Source: CAZUGA01 sp964619885
GTDB taxonomy: Bacteria > Pseudomonadota > Gammaproteobacteria > Methylococcales > UBA1147
Assembly (NCBI GenBank): GCA_964619885.1
Contig: CAZUGA010000014.1
Coordinates: forward strand, 1 to 64,000
Direction of reading: 5' to 3'
DNA: 64,000 nucleotides
In this document: positions 24,605 to 34,471 of the stretch, in pieces
How the letters are laid out: the number at the start of each line of letters is the position of its first letter
How positions within the stretch are numbered: position 1 is the first letter of the stretch
The notes under the pieces: model-generated
Seen by the model: the letters and a program-made list of their open reading frames with translations, nothing else
What the model was told of the DNA's origin: nothing
Databases searched by the model: none
Program-made: the position numbers and the translations under genes

Positions 24605-26422
24605 TTACTCAATGGGTTGCCCTTCTATATGAAATCTGGTCCAACATTCTAGCAGAGTAAGTTTGTAGAGAAAGCTCATTTCAAATCCAGACAAATCCCC
24701 GATCGACCGCACAGGATCTAGCAACCCCTGCCGCACCAAAGCACCCTTTTGAATTAACGGGGAAAAACGTTCGACGACGCCTTTCATCCACGCATAAACT
24801 GGCGGGGTAAATCCTTGTTTTTTGCGGGATAAAACCTCTTGGGGTAACGATTCTTTCAGAGCTTCAATTAGTAGCCATTTGTGCGGTTTATTCCAGTCGC
24901 GCAGACCCTCATTACGCATACCGGTTACGCGGTCAACCAGTTCAACATCCAAAAGCGGTAATCGCACTTCAACAGAATGAGCCATACTCATTCGGTCCAC
25001 CAGCGCCAGACAATTTGAACGTAACCAAGTTCTATTCAACAAACCAGAAACCGCCCGATGCATGGATTGAGAAAGATCGAGACTTGCGCAGTCCAACCAG
25101 AACCCGGCTGGTAATTGAGATCGGACAAATTCCGGCATCAATGAGCGCGACCATTTATCTCCGTTCGATAACTCAGGATGAACGCCAAAAAAATCTGGTT
25201 TTTCATCTGATTTAACGCCGAATAAACGCTGCCATGAAAAATTTCTATTTTTTTCCGCCAATATCGCTTCATTCCGCACGACTGCCTCGCGCACCCATTC
25301 ATATCCCCAAAAAAATTCATCCCCTCCCATTCCGGAAAGCAGCACAGGGTAACCGGCTTGACGAGCAGCACTAGTTACAGAGTAATATCCAAATGCAGCT
25401 ATGTCAGCAATCGGCGTATCCATGGCTTCAATCATCGCCGGAAATTTGTCAATGACATCCTGATCTTTCAGCTCGATCTCGGTAAAACCAATTCCCAATT
25501 CTTTAGCCAACGCAGCGGCAAAACCTCTTTCATCCGTTTGCGGACGTCCTTCATAACCAATCGTAAAGGCGTGCAACTGCTTTGGATAATGGCGAGCCGT
25601 AACGGCCGCTACCAAACTCGAATCAATACCTCCGGATAGAGCAACAGCGACGGGAACATCAGCCGTTCCCATCTGGTAGCAGGCATGATCTAAACAATCC
25701 TTTACCACGTCTACCGGCCGTGAAGGATCCTCGCGTGCCTCCGAAAGATCCCAATAACTCCGAGGCGCAATTTCCATATTACCCGGAAATAACTCCAGGT
25801 AATGACCTGCGGGTAAAATACTGATGCCGTCTACCGGGGCAACTGGCTCCGGAACGTACTGAAAAGTAAGAAACAAATTAAAGGCTTCCGGGCTTAACTT
25901 TAATGGTGTATTGGCCGATGAATTTAAGCTTCTTAATTCACTAGAGAACCATAATCTATCTTCAGATTCTTGCCGAAAATACAGCGGCTTTTCCCCCATT
26001 CGGTCGCGGGCGATTATCAGTCTAGAAGACTTTGATTCCCAAAGCGCAAACGCAAACATCCCTCTAAGCTTGGTTAGAAATTTAATTCCATATTCTTCGA
26101 AAGCGTGGATTATCGTTTCAACATCACTGTTCGACGAAAATACATGACCTCTGGATTCCAGCTCATTGCGAAGTTCGTGGTGATTATATATTTCGCCATT
26201 ACAAACCAGGGCTATATCCCCGGTTTCATTGAATAAAGGCTGATTACCACCCGCCAAATCGATGATTGACAGGCGGCGCATAGCAAGCAATACATGGTCT
26301 GATTCAAACATACCTCCCGAATCTGGGCCTCTATGCTCAAGCAGATTGTTCATCCCTCGAACTGAAGTTGAGGAAAAACTATCAATTTTAGAGGCAGATA
26401 TCAGACCGCAGATTCCACACAT
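24605..26422 (-). CDS. asnB: Glutamine-hydrolysing asparagine synthetase-like amidotransferase
   Basis: 605 residues. Cys2 of MCGICG is the glutaminase nucleophile after Met removal; the N-terminal Ntn glutaminase domain reaches about residue 210 and is followed by the synthetase domain with the PP-loop SGGIDSS. AsnB-type enzymes make asparagine from aspartate, glutamine and ATP, but homologues inside O-antigen and capsule loci often amidate sugar acids such as uronic acids. The context here favours the second role. It follows a methyltransferase gene after a 91-bp gap. Confidence 0.9.
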   Translation of the reverse strand: MCGICGLISASKIDSFSSTSVRGMNNLLEHRGPDSGGMFESDHVLLAMRRLSIIDLAGGNQPLFNETGDIALVCNGEIYNHHELRNELESRGHVFSSNSDVETIIHAFEEYGIKFLTKLRGMFAFALWESKSSRLIIARDRMGEKPLYFRQESEDRLWFSSELRSLNSSANTPLKLSPEAFNLFLTFQYVPEPVAPVDGISILPAGHYLELFPGNMEIAPRSYWDLSEAREDPSRPVDVVKDCLDHACYQMGTADVPVAVALSGGIDSSLVAAVTARHYPKQLHAFTIGYEGRPQTDERGFAAALAKELGIGFTEIELKDQDVIDKFPAMIEAMDTPIADIAAFGYYSVTSAARQAGYPVLLSGMGGDEFFWGYEWVREAVVRNEAILAEKNRNFSWQRLFGVKSDEKPDFFGVHPELSNGDKWSRSLMPEFVRSQLPAGFWLDCASLDLSQSMHRAVSGLLNRTWLRSNCLALVDRMSMAHSVEVRLPLLDVELVDRVTGMRNEGLRDWNKPHKWLLIEALKESLPQEVLSRKKQGFTPPVYAWMKGVVERFSPLIQKGALVRQGLLDPVRSIGDLSGFEMSFLYKLTLLECWTRFHIEGQPIE

Positions 26423-26513
26423 ATTCTATATGAATACAATTCCAAAAAGTTATTTGATCAACATGAACTGTTGTTCGGTTCTACAAAATTCCCACTCATC
26501 ATTACAACACCAT

Positions 26514-27293
26514 CTATTTTGTTAACTCAATGTAGGTATTGAGCCCAATATGATGGGCGCGCGTATCTAATCCGCCTAATTCCGAGTACACCGATTTACC
26601 ATATTCAACAAATTCGATATGTTCGAAGCCTATATGCTCGGAGACTAATCTGAGTTCTTCTTTAGAGTAAAAATGTATATGATCCCAAAACGAATATGCT
26701 TCAAATTCACCTTGCCTTACCCTGGTCTCTGAATACGGCGAATAGTGCTGAGCCAACACACCTTCCAATCCCGGGAAACTCAAGCGCAATACGCCACCCT
26801 TAATTAAGGCCCTGTGAATTTCACTCAGAAAAAATAGGGACTCCGCTTGATTCATGTGCTCCAGAACATCTTCCGAAAAACCGAATCGTACGGTATTGTC
26901 CGCGAATGGATGCTTTTCAAGCAAATTGATCATTCGGTAGTTCGTAACATCAGATCTATAAAGATCCACATTCAGCCAATCCTCGATAAGATTTCCACCA
27001 CAACCATAATTGACTTTATCGCATTCATCCCGATCCAACCCCGGCTGATTAGATGCGGTTGTATCATATCCACCCCGAGAACCTGCTGTGGCAACTTTTT
27101 TTTGCCACGTTCCGCTGGTCACGTCATAATCGTACAAATTATAAACTTCCATCTTCTTTTCCCATTCAGGAATCTTAGAGAGTTGTAGGATCAAATTCCG
27201 CTGTGAAATTCGTTCGGGATATTGAGGCGTTTTAACCGGAATATTCGGTTTATCGAAATACCGTTTTAGCCAACCAATAGATTTTGATATCAC
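26514..27293 (-). CDS. SAM-dependent methyltransferase-like protein
   Basis: 259 residues. It contains KVNYGCGGN, a GCGG-type class I SAM-binding loop, and DVLEHMNQAE, the acidic post-motif of the Methyltransf_11 group, ending in an HHIG region. Related proteins appear in polysaccharide loci and methylate or otherwise modify sugar residues. The start codon shares one base with the stop of the glycosyltransferase upstream, so the genes are co-translated. Acceptor unknown. Confidence 0.75.
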   Translation of the reverse strand: MISKSIGWLKRYFDKPNIPVKTPQYPERISQRNLILQLSKIPEWEKKMEVYNLYDYDVTSGTWQKKVATAGSRGGYDTTASNQPGLDRDECDKVNYGCGGNLIEDWLNVDLYRSDVTNYRMINLLEKHPFADNTVRFGFSEDVLEHMNQAESLFFLSEIHRALIKGGVLRLSFPGLEGVLAQHYSPYSETRVRQGEFEAYSFWDHIHFYSKEELRLVSEHIGFEHIEFVEYGKSVYSELGGLDTRAHHIGLNTYIELTK

Positions 27294-28480
27294 TAAACCC
27301 CCTTTCTATAAGACTTATCACATTCGTTCAGCGAATGCATATCCCGTGCACCAATCAATATCTCGTGAAAAATTCGAGCAGATTTGAGGATACGATTTTC
27401 GACATCTTGTCTTGCATTTTCTTCGGCACCCAAATCCGGCCCCTGTCGCAGATCTTCCCAATCAGCCAAAATCAGGGCCGCTAAGTCTTTATCGGACTCT
27501 GGAGAAAAATAACTGCATTTATTTGGTGCTTGTTCCCGGTGAACGGGAATATCCGAAAGAAATATTGGACGTCCGGTAGCACGTACATCCTCAACAACGG
27601 TACTCCAACCTTCGAATAAAGACGGTTGCACTACTGCTGCGGAAAATCGCAAAACCGATATCTGTTCATCCCGATCAATCAATCCCAACATGTGCACCTG
27701 ATCCGTCATATTCTGTTCCTCGATAAACTGCATCAAACTAGAAAAATGGTCGATGTTTCGTCTATCTGATTGTGTGCCCGTACACACCAGAGGAATGGTA
27801 ACCCCCTGTTCACTACGTAGCCTAGCGAGCGCTTTGAATACAGTAATATGATTTTTATGCGCCCAACACTGATTGGGGAGATACATATATTTTTTGGGCA
27901 ACCCATACTTCGCGATAATATCAATTTTCGGCGGTTCGGTAGTATCCAACAAGGAGCAAAAATGCCACACCCGTGGTTGAACTCGGTGCTCCGGGTAGAA
28001 TTTTTTAAAATCCTTAACTGCTACTTGGCTGCTCATAACTACAACCCCAGGACGCGCAGCAATGTCGGCAATGGAGCTATTGCGTACTTCGATTTCTTCA
28101 TCCGCAAACAGCGCCGGCAGGTAGCGATGCTGAAAATCAGGCACCCATCGGACAGATACAGCACCCGCAAATTCTGCCCCAAAACCCGGATAGACAACAT
28201 CAATTGGACTAATTAAGGCTCTACTGAATCCCAATCGTCGCAGCATACGTTGCCACAATCCTTTTTCGTCCGATGTCTCGATTCCTGGCAAATATCCGAA
28301 TTCTTCAATAAAATTGGATACAACTTCAGGTGCACCCAGCAAACGAATATTTGGTCGTTCTTTGACCGGCAAACGAGACAAGCAAACCACCAGATTACGT
28401 AGGTATAGAGTCCCCCCCATCCAGTTCGCATCTTCGATTAATTCAATCCCCAGGGTCAGTTTATTGCTGAATTTGGTCAT
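27293..28480 (-). CDS. Glycosyltransferase, GT4-like
   Basis: 395 residues. It is a paralogue of the gene at 22165: both share WMGG/WIGG near the start, the PNQCWAHKNH motif and FEGWSTVVEDVRA. These C-terminal features are those of retaining GT-B enzymes. The gene overlaps the end of the large methyltransferase-glycosyltransferase gene by 20 bp and the following methyltransferase by 1 bp, so all three should be in one transcript. Donor and acceptor unknown. Confidence 0.87.
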   Translation of the reverse strand: MTKFSNKLTLGIELIEDANWMGGTLYLRNLVVCLSRLPVKERPNIRLLGAPEVVSNFIEEFGYLPGIETSDEKGLWQRMLRRLGFSRALISPIDVVYPGFGAEFAGAVSVRWVPDFQHRYLPALFADEEIEVRNSSIADIAARPGVVVMSSQVAVKDFKKFYPEHRVQPRVWHFCSLLDTTEPPKIDIIAKYGLPKKYMYLPNQCWAHKNHITVFKALARLRSEQGVTIPLVCTGTQSDRRNIDHFSSLMQFIEEQNMTDQVHMLGLIDRDEQISVLRFSAAVVQPSLFEGWSTVVEDVRATGRPIFLSDIPVHREQAPNKCSYFSPESDKDLAALILADWEDLRQGPDLGAEENARQDVENRILKSARIFHEILIGARDMHSLNECDKSYRKGV

Positions 28481-31244
28481 GCTTCAATGCTTTCATCACG
28501 CGATACGTATGGATAGATTTACGCCATGGATACCATGCAGACCAAAACAAACGCCGACATTTCTTAGGTTCCCGCATCATTGAAAAATTGAGTGATCTCA
28601 GCATATACCAATTTTTCACGCTTAAAGGACGTAACACACCCTGTTCAATCAATTCATCAACATTTAATTCATGCCGGACACATTCGGATCTCAGCAATGG
28701 CCCGGGGCTAAAAAAAAAATACAAAAAAAGACGAATCGACGAGGGTATATCCATGGGATCGCACAATATGCTGGCTCTCCGCTCTTTGGCCTTTTTGAAA
28801 AAGTGACTAAATTGGCTTGGCTGGGCCTTCACGCCAAGCACTATCCGCCGCGCCAAACGCAACCCCCAAACGAACGGCAACGCGATTGGCCGCATTGGAG
28901 TGCGAAGTAAAAATAAGCTAACCGTGCGAGAAATAAGGCCCAGAAATATGCGCAACCGTTGACGCTGGGGCGCATGTATGCGGACAAATCGCCAATGGTC
29001 AACCACATTGGTCATAGACCGGCGACAAAAAATCTCATTGTATACGGAACGGAACGTAGATTGAGTGGAACCTGGGATAATTCCCGTTTCATCTATATGT
29101 GCAAGTATCTTGACCCCGTAAAAGACGCCTAAGCGAAATCCCTGCGTTTTAAGTCGGTAGAAAAACTCATAATCCGATAAGTAGTGAGGAAACAATTGTG
29201 CGTTAACATTACCCGCCTTACGGATCATTTCCAGCGGAATAATGGTCCCGCGTCCCGGCAACACATCAACGTCATCGCGAAATTGTTCGTCCGGCTCAAT
29301 CTTGGTATTAACCGGAAATGAATAGGTATTCCAATCAACAAATTCTCCGGCATCTAGCACTTTAGACGGATCCCGACTATCAACGATGAGCGCCCCGACA
29401 GCCGCATCAAAAATCCGTGACGCAGAAACGAGCGAAGCGACATAATTATCCGGAATCTGTGTGTCATTGTTCATCATCAACACAAAACCATCATCGCCAT
29501 TGCTCTCAGCCAGAGCATGATCGATCCCTAACGCCATTGCGCCTGCCCACCACAATTCAGTTTTCGTCGTTAACACGACTACATCGCGGAATTTCTGTCT
29601 AACGGTATTGACAGTGCCATCGCTCGACCCACCGTCTGCTACGATAATCCGAATGTTTTGATACGTTTGAGCTTTTAGGTACTCAATGCATTGCAACGTA
29701 AAATGGACCCGATTAAAAACCGGGATAATGGCATATACCTTAAGCTCAGAATCTACATTTGCGTTCGCTGTACCATAAACCCTATTTCGGACCATGAAAC
29801 ATACAAGGTCCAACGAATCGCCTTCCGCCTGCATATTGATTTCTATCGCAAAGGTCTGATCCGTTGCTATTCCGGATAAATCAACAGATGCCGGTATCCA
29901 TTCAGATGCATCAACTTGGTATGAACCCACCTGTTTACCGTTAAGGATCGTTTTAATTTCCGCTGATAATGTATTACTCAAAGATGGCAGCTTCAGATCG
30001 AAATTCAAAATGTCAGCATCGCCGGGCTTTTTCAGAAACCAGCGACCACGCCGGTACGCAGTACGTGCATGATGAAACGGTTTTTGCAGGCGCCATCCAT
30101 TGAGAAGTTCGAATTTTTTACCGCGAATTCCGGGAAAGGGGATATCTACATAATGACGGGGTATCAGTGGCGCAAGTTTAGTCATTGCTAAAGACTCAGA
30201 ACGTAAGCTCGAAGCGTAGTCCTTAGCACTAAGCAAAGCGGCACTTTGCAATTCTGCGGGCTCAACCCAGGGTGATTTAAGCTTTACGCGCAAAGCCAAC
30301 GATCCACTACTGTTTGATAACATTCTCGAGTCATCGGCTAAGTTCCAGCGGGTAATATTTTTAATCGCTACTTCGAACTGGGAACTGTGTAGCGTATGAG
30401 TAAACAATTCAACATCGACAAAATCTGGATGCTGCTCAAATACCGAGACAAAATCAGAAAATTTAGGAATCCCTTCATTAACACCTTGCAGAACGGCGGG
30501 ATCACGATCAAATATTTTGAGTTCAAATTCATCCCCCGCATTACTAGGACGAAATGAATCACATGTTGTAATCAATATACCGCCAGGCCGCAAAACACGG
30601 AGCGACTCTGAAATAGTGGCGGGAATATCCCGCATATGATGCAGAGCCGCATTGCAAAAAACCGCATCAAAACTAGCTTGTTTAAATGGTAAACAATGCG
30701 AAAAACCGCCTATCCAACGGATATGAGGAAAGTTAATTTGCCCTGATTCAGCCAGAATAGGAGAAAATTCTAGTGCAGTAACATGTGCACCACGCATCGA
30801 AAGTCGGTGACTATCGAATCCTAGACCAGCGCCTATATCGAGCACCTTGAGACCCTGTAAATCGATATCCTTGGATAGAAAGGTGACCTCCTGCCATTCA
30901 CCGTATCGGTTGTCAAAATAGGGTGAACGAGCTGCTGGCGTTTGTTCGATAAAACTGGGCTTATTGTCAGCTTGATGATAAGCCGACAGCAGCTCATCCC
31001 ATTCTTCTACAATCTGCGGGTTGACGCCGAAATTATCACGATTCGAAATATTGGCGGATATTTCAATGAGTCCAAGTATATCTTCATGTTCGAACTGACC
31101 TAGAAAAGGTACCCCCCAAACGTGTTCATAGACGCTGTCGCAATTTGTGCATTGAAACGCTTCTTTGCCTTCAACCCGCGGAATAAGGTTTTCTTTTCCA
31201 CAAGCCACACACCGGATATCATCTCCTATACCCTCAACAATCAC
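28461..31244 (-). CDS. Zinc ribbon-methyltransferase-GT2 glycosyltransferase fusion
   Basis: 927 residues. A CxxC...CxxC zinc ribbon (Trm112/Zn-finger-like) occupies about 10-45, a class I methyltransferase with VLDIGAGLGF lies at about 120-260, a beta-rich linker follows, and a GT2 domain spans about 500-760 with PVFNR, VADGGSSDGT, LWWAGAM and a NNDTQ metal motif. The GT2 part resembles rhamnosyltransferases. The C-terminal 150 residues carry positively charged amphipathic helices and may dock to the membrane. A bifunctional enzyme that adds a sugar and methylates it, or caps the chain, is likely. The stop overlaps the next gene by 20 bp. Confidence 0.85.
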   Translation of the reverse strand: MIVEGIGDDIRCVACGKENLIPRVEGKEAFQCTNCDSVYEHVWGVPFLGQFEHEDILGLIEISANISNRDNFGVNPQIVEEWDELLSAYHQADNKPSFIEQTPAARSPYFDNRYGEWQEVTFLSKDIDLQGLKVLDIGAGLGFDSHRLSMRGAHVTALEFSPILAESGQINFPHIRWIGGFSHCLPFKQASFDAVFCNAALHHMRDIPATISESLRVLRPGGILITTCDSFRPSNAGDEFELKIFDRDPAVLQGVNEGIPKFSDFVSVFEQHPDFVDVELFTHTLHSSQFEVAIKNITRWNLADDSRMLSNSSGSLALRVKLKSPWVEPAELQSAALLSAKDYASSLRSESLAMTKLAPLIPRHYVDIPFPGIRGKKFELLNGWRLQKPFHHARTAYRRGRWFLKKPGDADILNFDLKLPSLSNTLSAEIKTILNGKQVGSYQVDASEWIPASVDLSGIATDQTFAIEINMQAEGDSLDLVCFMVRNRVYGTANANVDSELKVYAIIPVFNRVHFTLQCIEYLKAQTYQNIRIIVADGGSSDGTVNTVRQKFRDVVVLTTKTELWWAGAMALGIDHALAESNGDDGFVLMMNNDTQIPDNYVASLVSASRIFDAAVGALIVDSRDPSKVLDAGEFVDWNTYSFPVNTKIEPDEQFRDDVDVLPGRGTIIPLEMIRKAGNVNAQLFPHYLSDYEFFYRLKTQGFRLGVFYGVKILAHIDETGIIPGSTQSTFRSVYNEIFCRRSMTNVVDHWRFVRIHAPQRQRLRIFLGLISRTVSLFLLRTPMRPIALPFVWGLRLARRIVLGVKAQPSQFSHFFKKAKERRASILCDPMDIPSSIRLFLYFFFSPGPLLRSECVRHELNVDELIEQGVLRPLSVKNWYMLRSLNFSMMREPKKCRRLFWSAWYPWRKSIHTYRVMKALKHDQIQQ

Positions 31245-32131
31245 GGCCTATCCTCTGATGAATCTATGATTTCACCGTGTTTATCAATAATCAAAAAATC
31301 AACGGATTCCGACCAATGGTATGAAGCGAAGAACAGATCACGATTTTGTTCGAAGAAATCTTGGAATTGGTTGTGATATTCACTTTGCAGTGAATTGAAA
31401 TAAAAATTCCCCAAATCATGCCGCTCCCATTCATTCCATTCAACGAAAACCAAAGTTTCACCCTGCACCATACCGTGCCAACGATGATGATTCGGGAGAC
31501 GGGTAAAATTAAATAGGATATCGGACAAGCGGGTTGGTACTTCGATGTAACCCCGGCGTCCGATACGAGTCAACTCACGAATCGCTTGCCCCGGATTATC
31601 CAAGTGTTCCAAGACGTGCGAACAAAATACGAAGTCGTAACCCAGATTGTCAAAAGGCAATCTTTCCAAATCAACCTCAAAAAAAGGGCGATCGTCTCGG
31701 GCTAAAGCTTCTACTCGGTGCGTTGTTTTATCCGGAAATTTGTCAGCAAGATGATTGGCACGTTTGAACGGCCAACCACCACAACCGATATCCAGCACCA
31801 ATTCATTAGAATTTATATCCCAATTCATAACATTGTTCTGATACTCCCAAGTATTCAGAACAGCCGTATCCCGTTTTTCCAATGGGGGTATTAAATCGAG
31901 GGCTTCGGCTGGGAGTAATTTCAGATACAGGGAGCGACTAAACGCCTGTAGATCATGATTAACTTCGGACGACAATTTTTCCTGGTTGGATACTAGCCAA
32001 TTCCACGACCGCGCCAAAGTGCGAAATGTATCATCGGCTCCTCCACTAGGAATTCTTCTCAGTACCCGCAAAAGCCGTGATACCAGAAACGTTAATATTC
32101 TCCTTTTAACGAGAATAAGATGATCACGCAT
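31241..32131 (-). CDS. SAM-dependent methyltransferase
   Basis: 296 residues. A class I methyltransferase with LVLDIGCGGWP for SAM binding and FVFCSHVLEHLDNPG, in the Methyltransf_11/25 group. An N-terminal amphipathic segment precedes the domain. It overlaps the fusion gene by 4 bp (ATGA) and lies 8 bp after the previous methyltransferase, so the three are translationally linked. Likely acts on O-antigen or on its lipid-linked precursor. Confidence 0.82.
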   Translation of the reverse strand: MRDHLILVKRRILTFLVSRLLRVLRRIPSGGADDTFRTLARSWNWLVSNQEKLSSEVNHDLQAFSRSLYLKLLPAEALDLIPPLEKRDTAVLNTWEYQNNVMNWDINSNELVLDIGCGGWPFKRANHLADKFPDKTTHRVEALARDDRPFFEVDLERLPFDNLGYDFVFCSHVLEHLDNPGQAIRELTRIGRRGYIEVPTRLSDILFNFTRLPNHHRWHGMVQGETLVFVEWNEWERHDLGNFYFNSLQSEYHNQFQDFFEQNRDLFFASYHWSESVDFLIIDKHGEIIDSSEDRP

Positions 32132-32139
32132 CAGATACT

Positions 32140-32997
32140 TTACTCAGGATGGCTGACGTTTATACACGCTATAAACTCACGCGTGACGGGTAGTCTGGAG
32201 ACCTCTGCGTTCCAGTTTCCCAATAGGTTTTTCAGGCTCGATTCATTCCAAAACCAGTAATGACCCAAAAATTGATCGACATCTCCATCCGGAACAACGA
32301 TAGCCACCAATCCACCATCACAACAAATCCGGACCAATTCAGCAACAACAAGCTTTGGGTGTTCAAGGTGTTCCAAAACATCAGTGCAAAAAACCACGTC
32401 GTAAAAACAACTCTCAAAAGGCAGACTTTTTTCGATGATGTGCTGAACAAAATTACCATCAGGAAAAGATCTACGAGCACCCTCAATCGCTTTACCAGAG
32501 AAGTCCAAACCCGAGACGTTTATACCGGACTGTCGCTTGTGCGCTTCAGCTAGCAAATCACCCACCCCGCATCCAATATCAATAACTTTGGCTTCGGCAA
32601 AAAGATATTTTTCTATGCAATCAATAATCTCAACCGTCAATTTGTCTCGCACGTGTTCAGCTTCTGCGCGAAAAACTTCCAGATTGGATTCGTTACCCCA
32701 AAGCTGGTCGTAGCTCTTAGCCGAATTATCTTCGGTTATCCAACCTATTCCCAAATCATCACTTATCGTCTTATTCGGCAATAATGTCGCTCTATAACGA
32801 TTCTTTGGAACCAGTAAGAATTGATCAGCCGGACCAAAAACATAGGTTCCTTTTGGAACATAATCATATTGGCCCTTGGGAATCAGGTCGAAATTATTTT
32901 CTGAATGATAAAGACGATTTGCGATTCGTTTAAGCCACTTAGCCAACAGGTAGCGAAATTTATTAAGCAGCACAATTACGTCCTTTTTTACTCGCAT
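32140..32997 (-). CDS. SAM-dependent methyltransferase
   Basis: 285 residues. Class I methyltransferase with KVIDIGCGVGDLL and VVFCTDVLEHLEHPK. About 100 N-terminal residues with several aromatic repeats (YDYVPKGTYVFGP) precede the catalytic domain and are unusual for this group. It lies 112 bp after the Wzt gene, in the interval typical of chain-modifying enzymes of ABC-dependent O-antigen systems. Acceptor unknown. Confidence 0.82.
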   Translation of the reverse strand: MRVKKDVIVLLNKFRYLLAKWLKRIANRLYHSENNFDLIPKGQYDYVPKGTYVFGPADQFLLVPKNRYRATLLPNKTISDDLGIGWITEDNSAKSYDQLWGNESNLEVFRAEAEHVRDKLTVEIIDCIEKYLFAEAKVIDIGCGVGDLLAEAHKRQSGINVSGLDFSGKAIEGARRSFPDGNFVQHIIEKSLPFESCFYDVVFCTDVLEHLEHPKLVVAELVRICCDGGLVAIVVPDGDVDQFLGHYWFWNESSLKNLLGNWNAEVSRLPVTREFIACINVSHPE

Positions 32998-33109
32998 ACT
33001 TAAGCGAATCCAATTACATCTCTGATTTCATGTCCGTTTAGAATTCCATTAGGTAAAAGCTGAAATAGACGATGAAGAGCGTACCACGTTGCCAATAACC
33101 TATAAAACA

Positions 33110-34471
33110 TCAATATGGATCACCCACAGAGAATGGAGAAACCTTTGTAGATTGCGACGAAACAGGTGATAAGTTAAATTCACAATCGAGATGCATTACT
33201 GCATTATTATCGGCATAAAGAAATTCATCTTGGGAATGTTTAACCACAAATCGGGAAGCACCAAACCAATAAAATAGATGCACGCCTATATTTCTGCGAC
33301 TAATCCCTAGGTTTAGAGTATAAGCACCAGGTCGAAAGTTAGGGGTTTTGACTTGTACCTGAATACAGTACTTCCCGGTTTTAACACGAGGCAACGGCAG
33401 TCCCTGCTCGTAACTATCGATCACCGTTATGAATCTATAATGCACAGCATCGATAGTAAAACGAAGTAACAACTCCTCGAGTGGTTCCTTTACGTCTATG
33501 TCAGCTTCAATCAGAAACGACTCCTTAAAACTAAATTCATCTATTGCTTCTCCCATCGATGCACGAAGTAACTTGACCGAAGTGCAAATAACATCTCCCG
33601 TACCACCCTTTGAATGTCCATACTCTGGATCAATCTGGTCTTCAGAATCAGCATCATTATGTGCAGCAACCGCTTGTTCAAATTGTGTGCTTGATGCAAC
33701 CGCGTTGCGGGAATTTTGATCATCATAAGCTCGGATAATGTCTTCAACCGGACCATCAACCAATACGCCCCCTTTATCCATAAAGAATCCACGATCACAT
33801 ATTGCCCAAATGGCTCCTGGAGAATGAGACACCAATATAATCGCTGTACCTTGACGTTTTAACTTTAAAATATAATCAAAACATTTCTTTTGGAAATTTA
33901 AATCGCCAACCGCCAATACCTCGTCCATCAACAAAATATCCGGTGAACTCAATGCAGCCACGGCAAACCCCAGACGCACGTACATGCCGCTTGAGTAATT
34001 TTTAATCGGAAGATCTATAAATTGACCCAATTCGGCGAAAGCTACGATTTCATCCATAAGACCATCAATTTCTTCGGTGCTTAATCCCAATAAGGCACCA
34101 TTAACATAAACATTCTCACGGCCACTGAGCATCGGTGCAAAACCAGCGCCAGCCGCAATCAATGCGCCGACTCTGCCGCGCATTTGGACTCGCCCCGCAT
34201 CCGGCGCATAAACACCATTTAAGATGCGTAACAATGTGGTTTTACCGCAACCATTTACCCCCATGATGCCCAACGCCTCGCCGCTGAACAGTTCAAAACC
34301 GACATCTTTTACAGCCCAAAATTCGCCTTCACGCAATTCACCGGAATGAGATTGCCGTCCAAGTAACTTACCACCAATATCGCGTAGTCCGTATTTCATG
34401 GACTGTCGCAAGGTCAGACCAAATTTTTTGGAAACCCCCTGTGCTCTGATTGCCCAAAGTTTTTCGTTCAT
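33110..34471 (-). CDS. wzt: O-antigen ABC transporter ATPase with C-terminal carbohydrate-binding extension
   Basis: 453 residues. Walker A GVNGCGKTT at 71-79, signature YSSGM, Walker B ILLMDEVLAVGD and a His switch region are all present. The N-terminal nucleotide-binding domain ends near 245; the C-terminal 200 residues form a beta-rich extension like the Wzt substrate-recognition domain that binds the terminal modification of the O-antigen. It overlaps wzm by 4 bp (ATGA). The presence of the extension predicts a capped, non-reducing-end-modified polymer. Confidence 0.93.
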   Translation of the reverse strand: MNEKLWAIRAQGVSKKFGLTLRQSMKYGLRDIGGKLLGRQSHSGELREGEFWAVKDVGFELFSGEALGIMGVNGCGKTTLLRILNGVYAPDAGRVQMRGRVGALIAAGAGFAPMLSGRENVYVNGALLGLSTEEIDGLMDEIVAFAELGQFIDLPIKNYSSGMYVRLGFAVAALSSPDILLMDEVLAVGDLNFQKKCFDYILKLKRQGTAIILVSHSPGAIWAICDRGFFMDKGGVLVDGPVEDIIRAYDDQNSRNAVASSTQFEQAVAAHNDADSEDQIDPEYGHSKGGTGDVICTSVKLLRASMGEAIDEFSFKESFLIEADIDVKEPLEELLLRFTIDAVHYRFITVIDSYEQGLPLPRVKTGKYCIQVQVKTPNFRPGAYTLNLGISRRNIGVHLFYWFGASRFVVKHSQDEFLYADNNAVMHLDCEFNLSPVSSQSTKVSPFSVGDPY

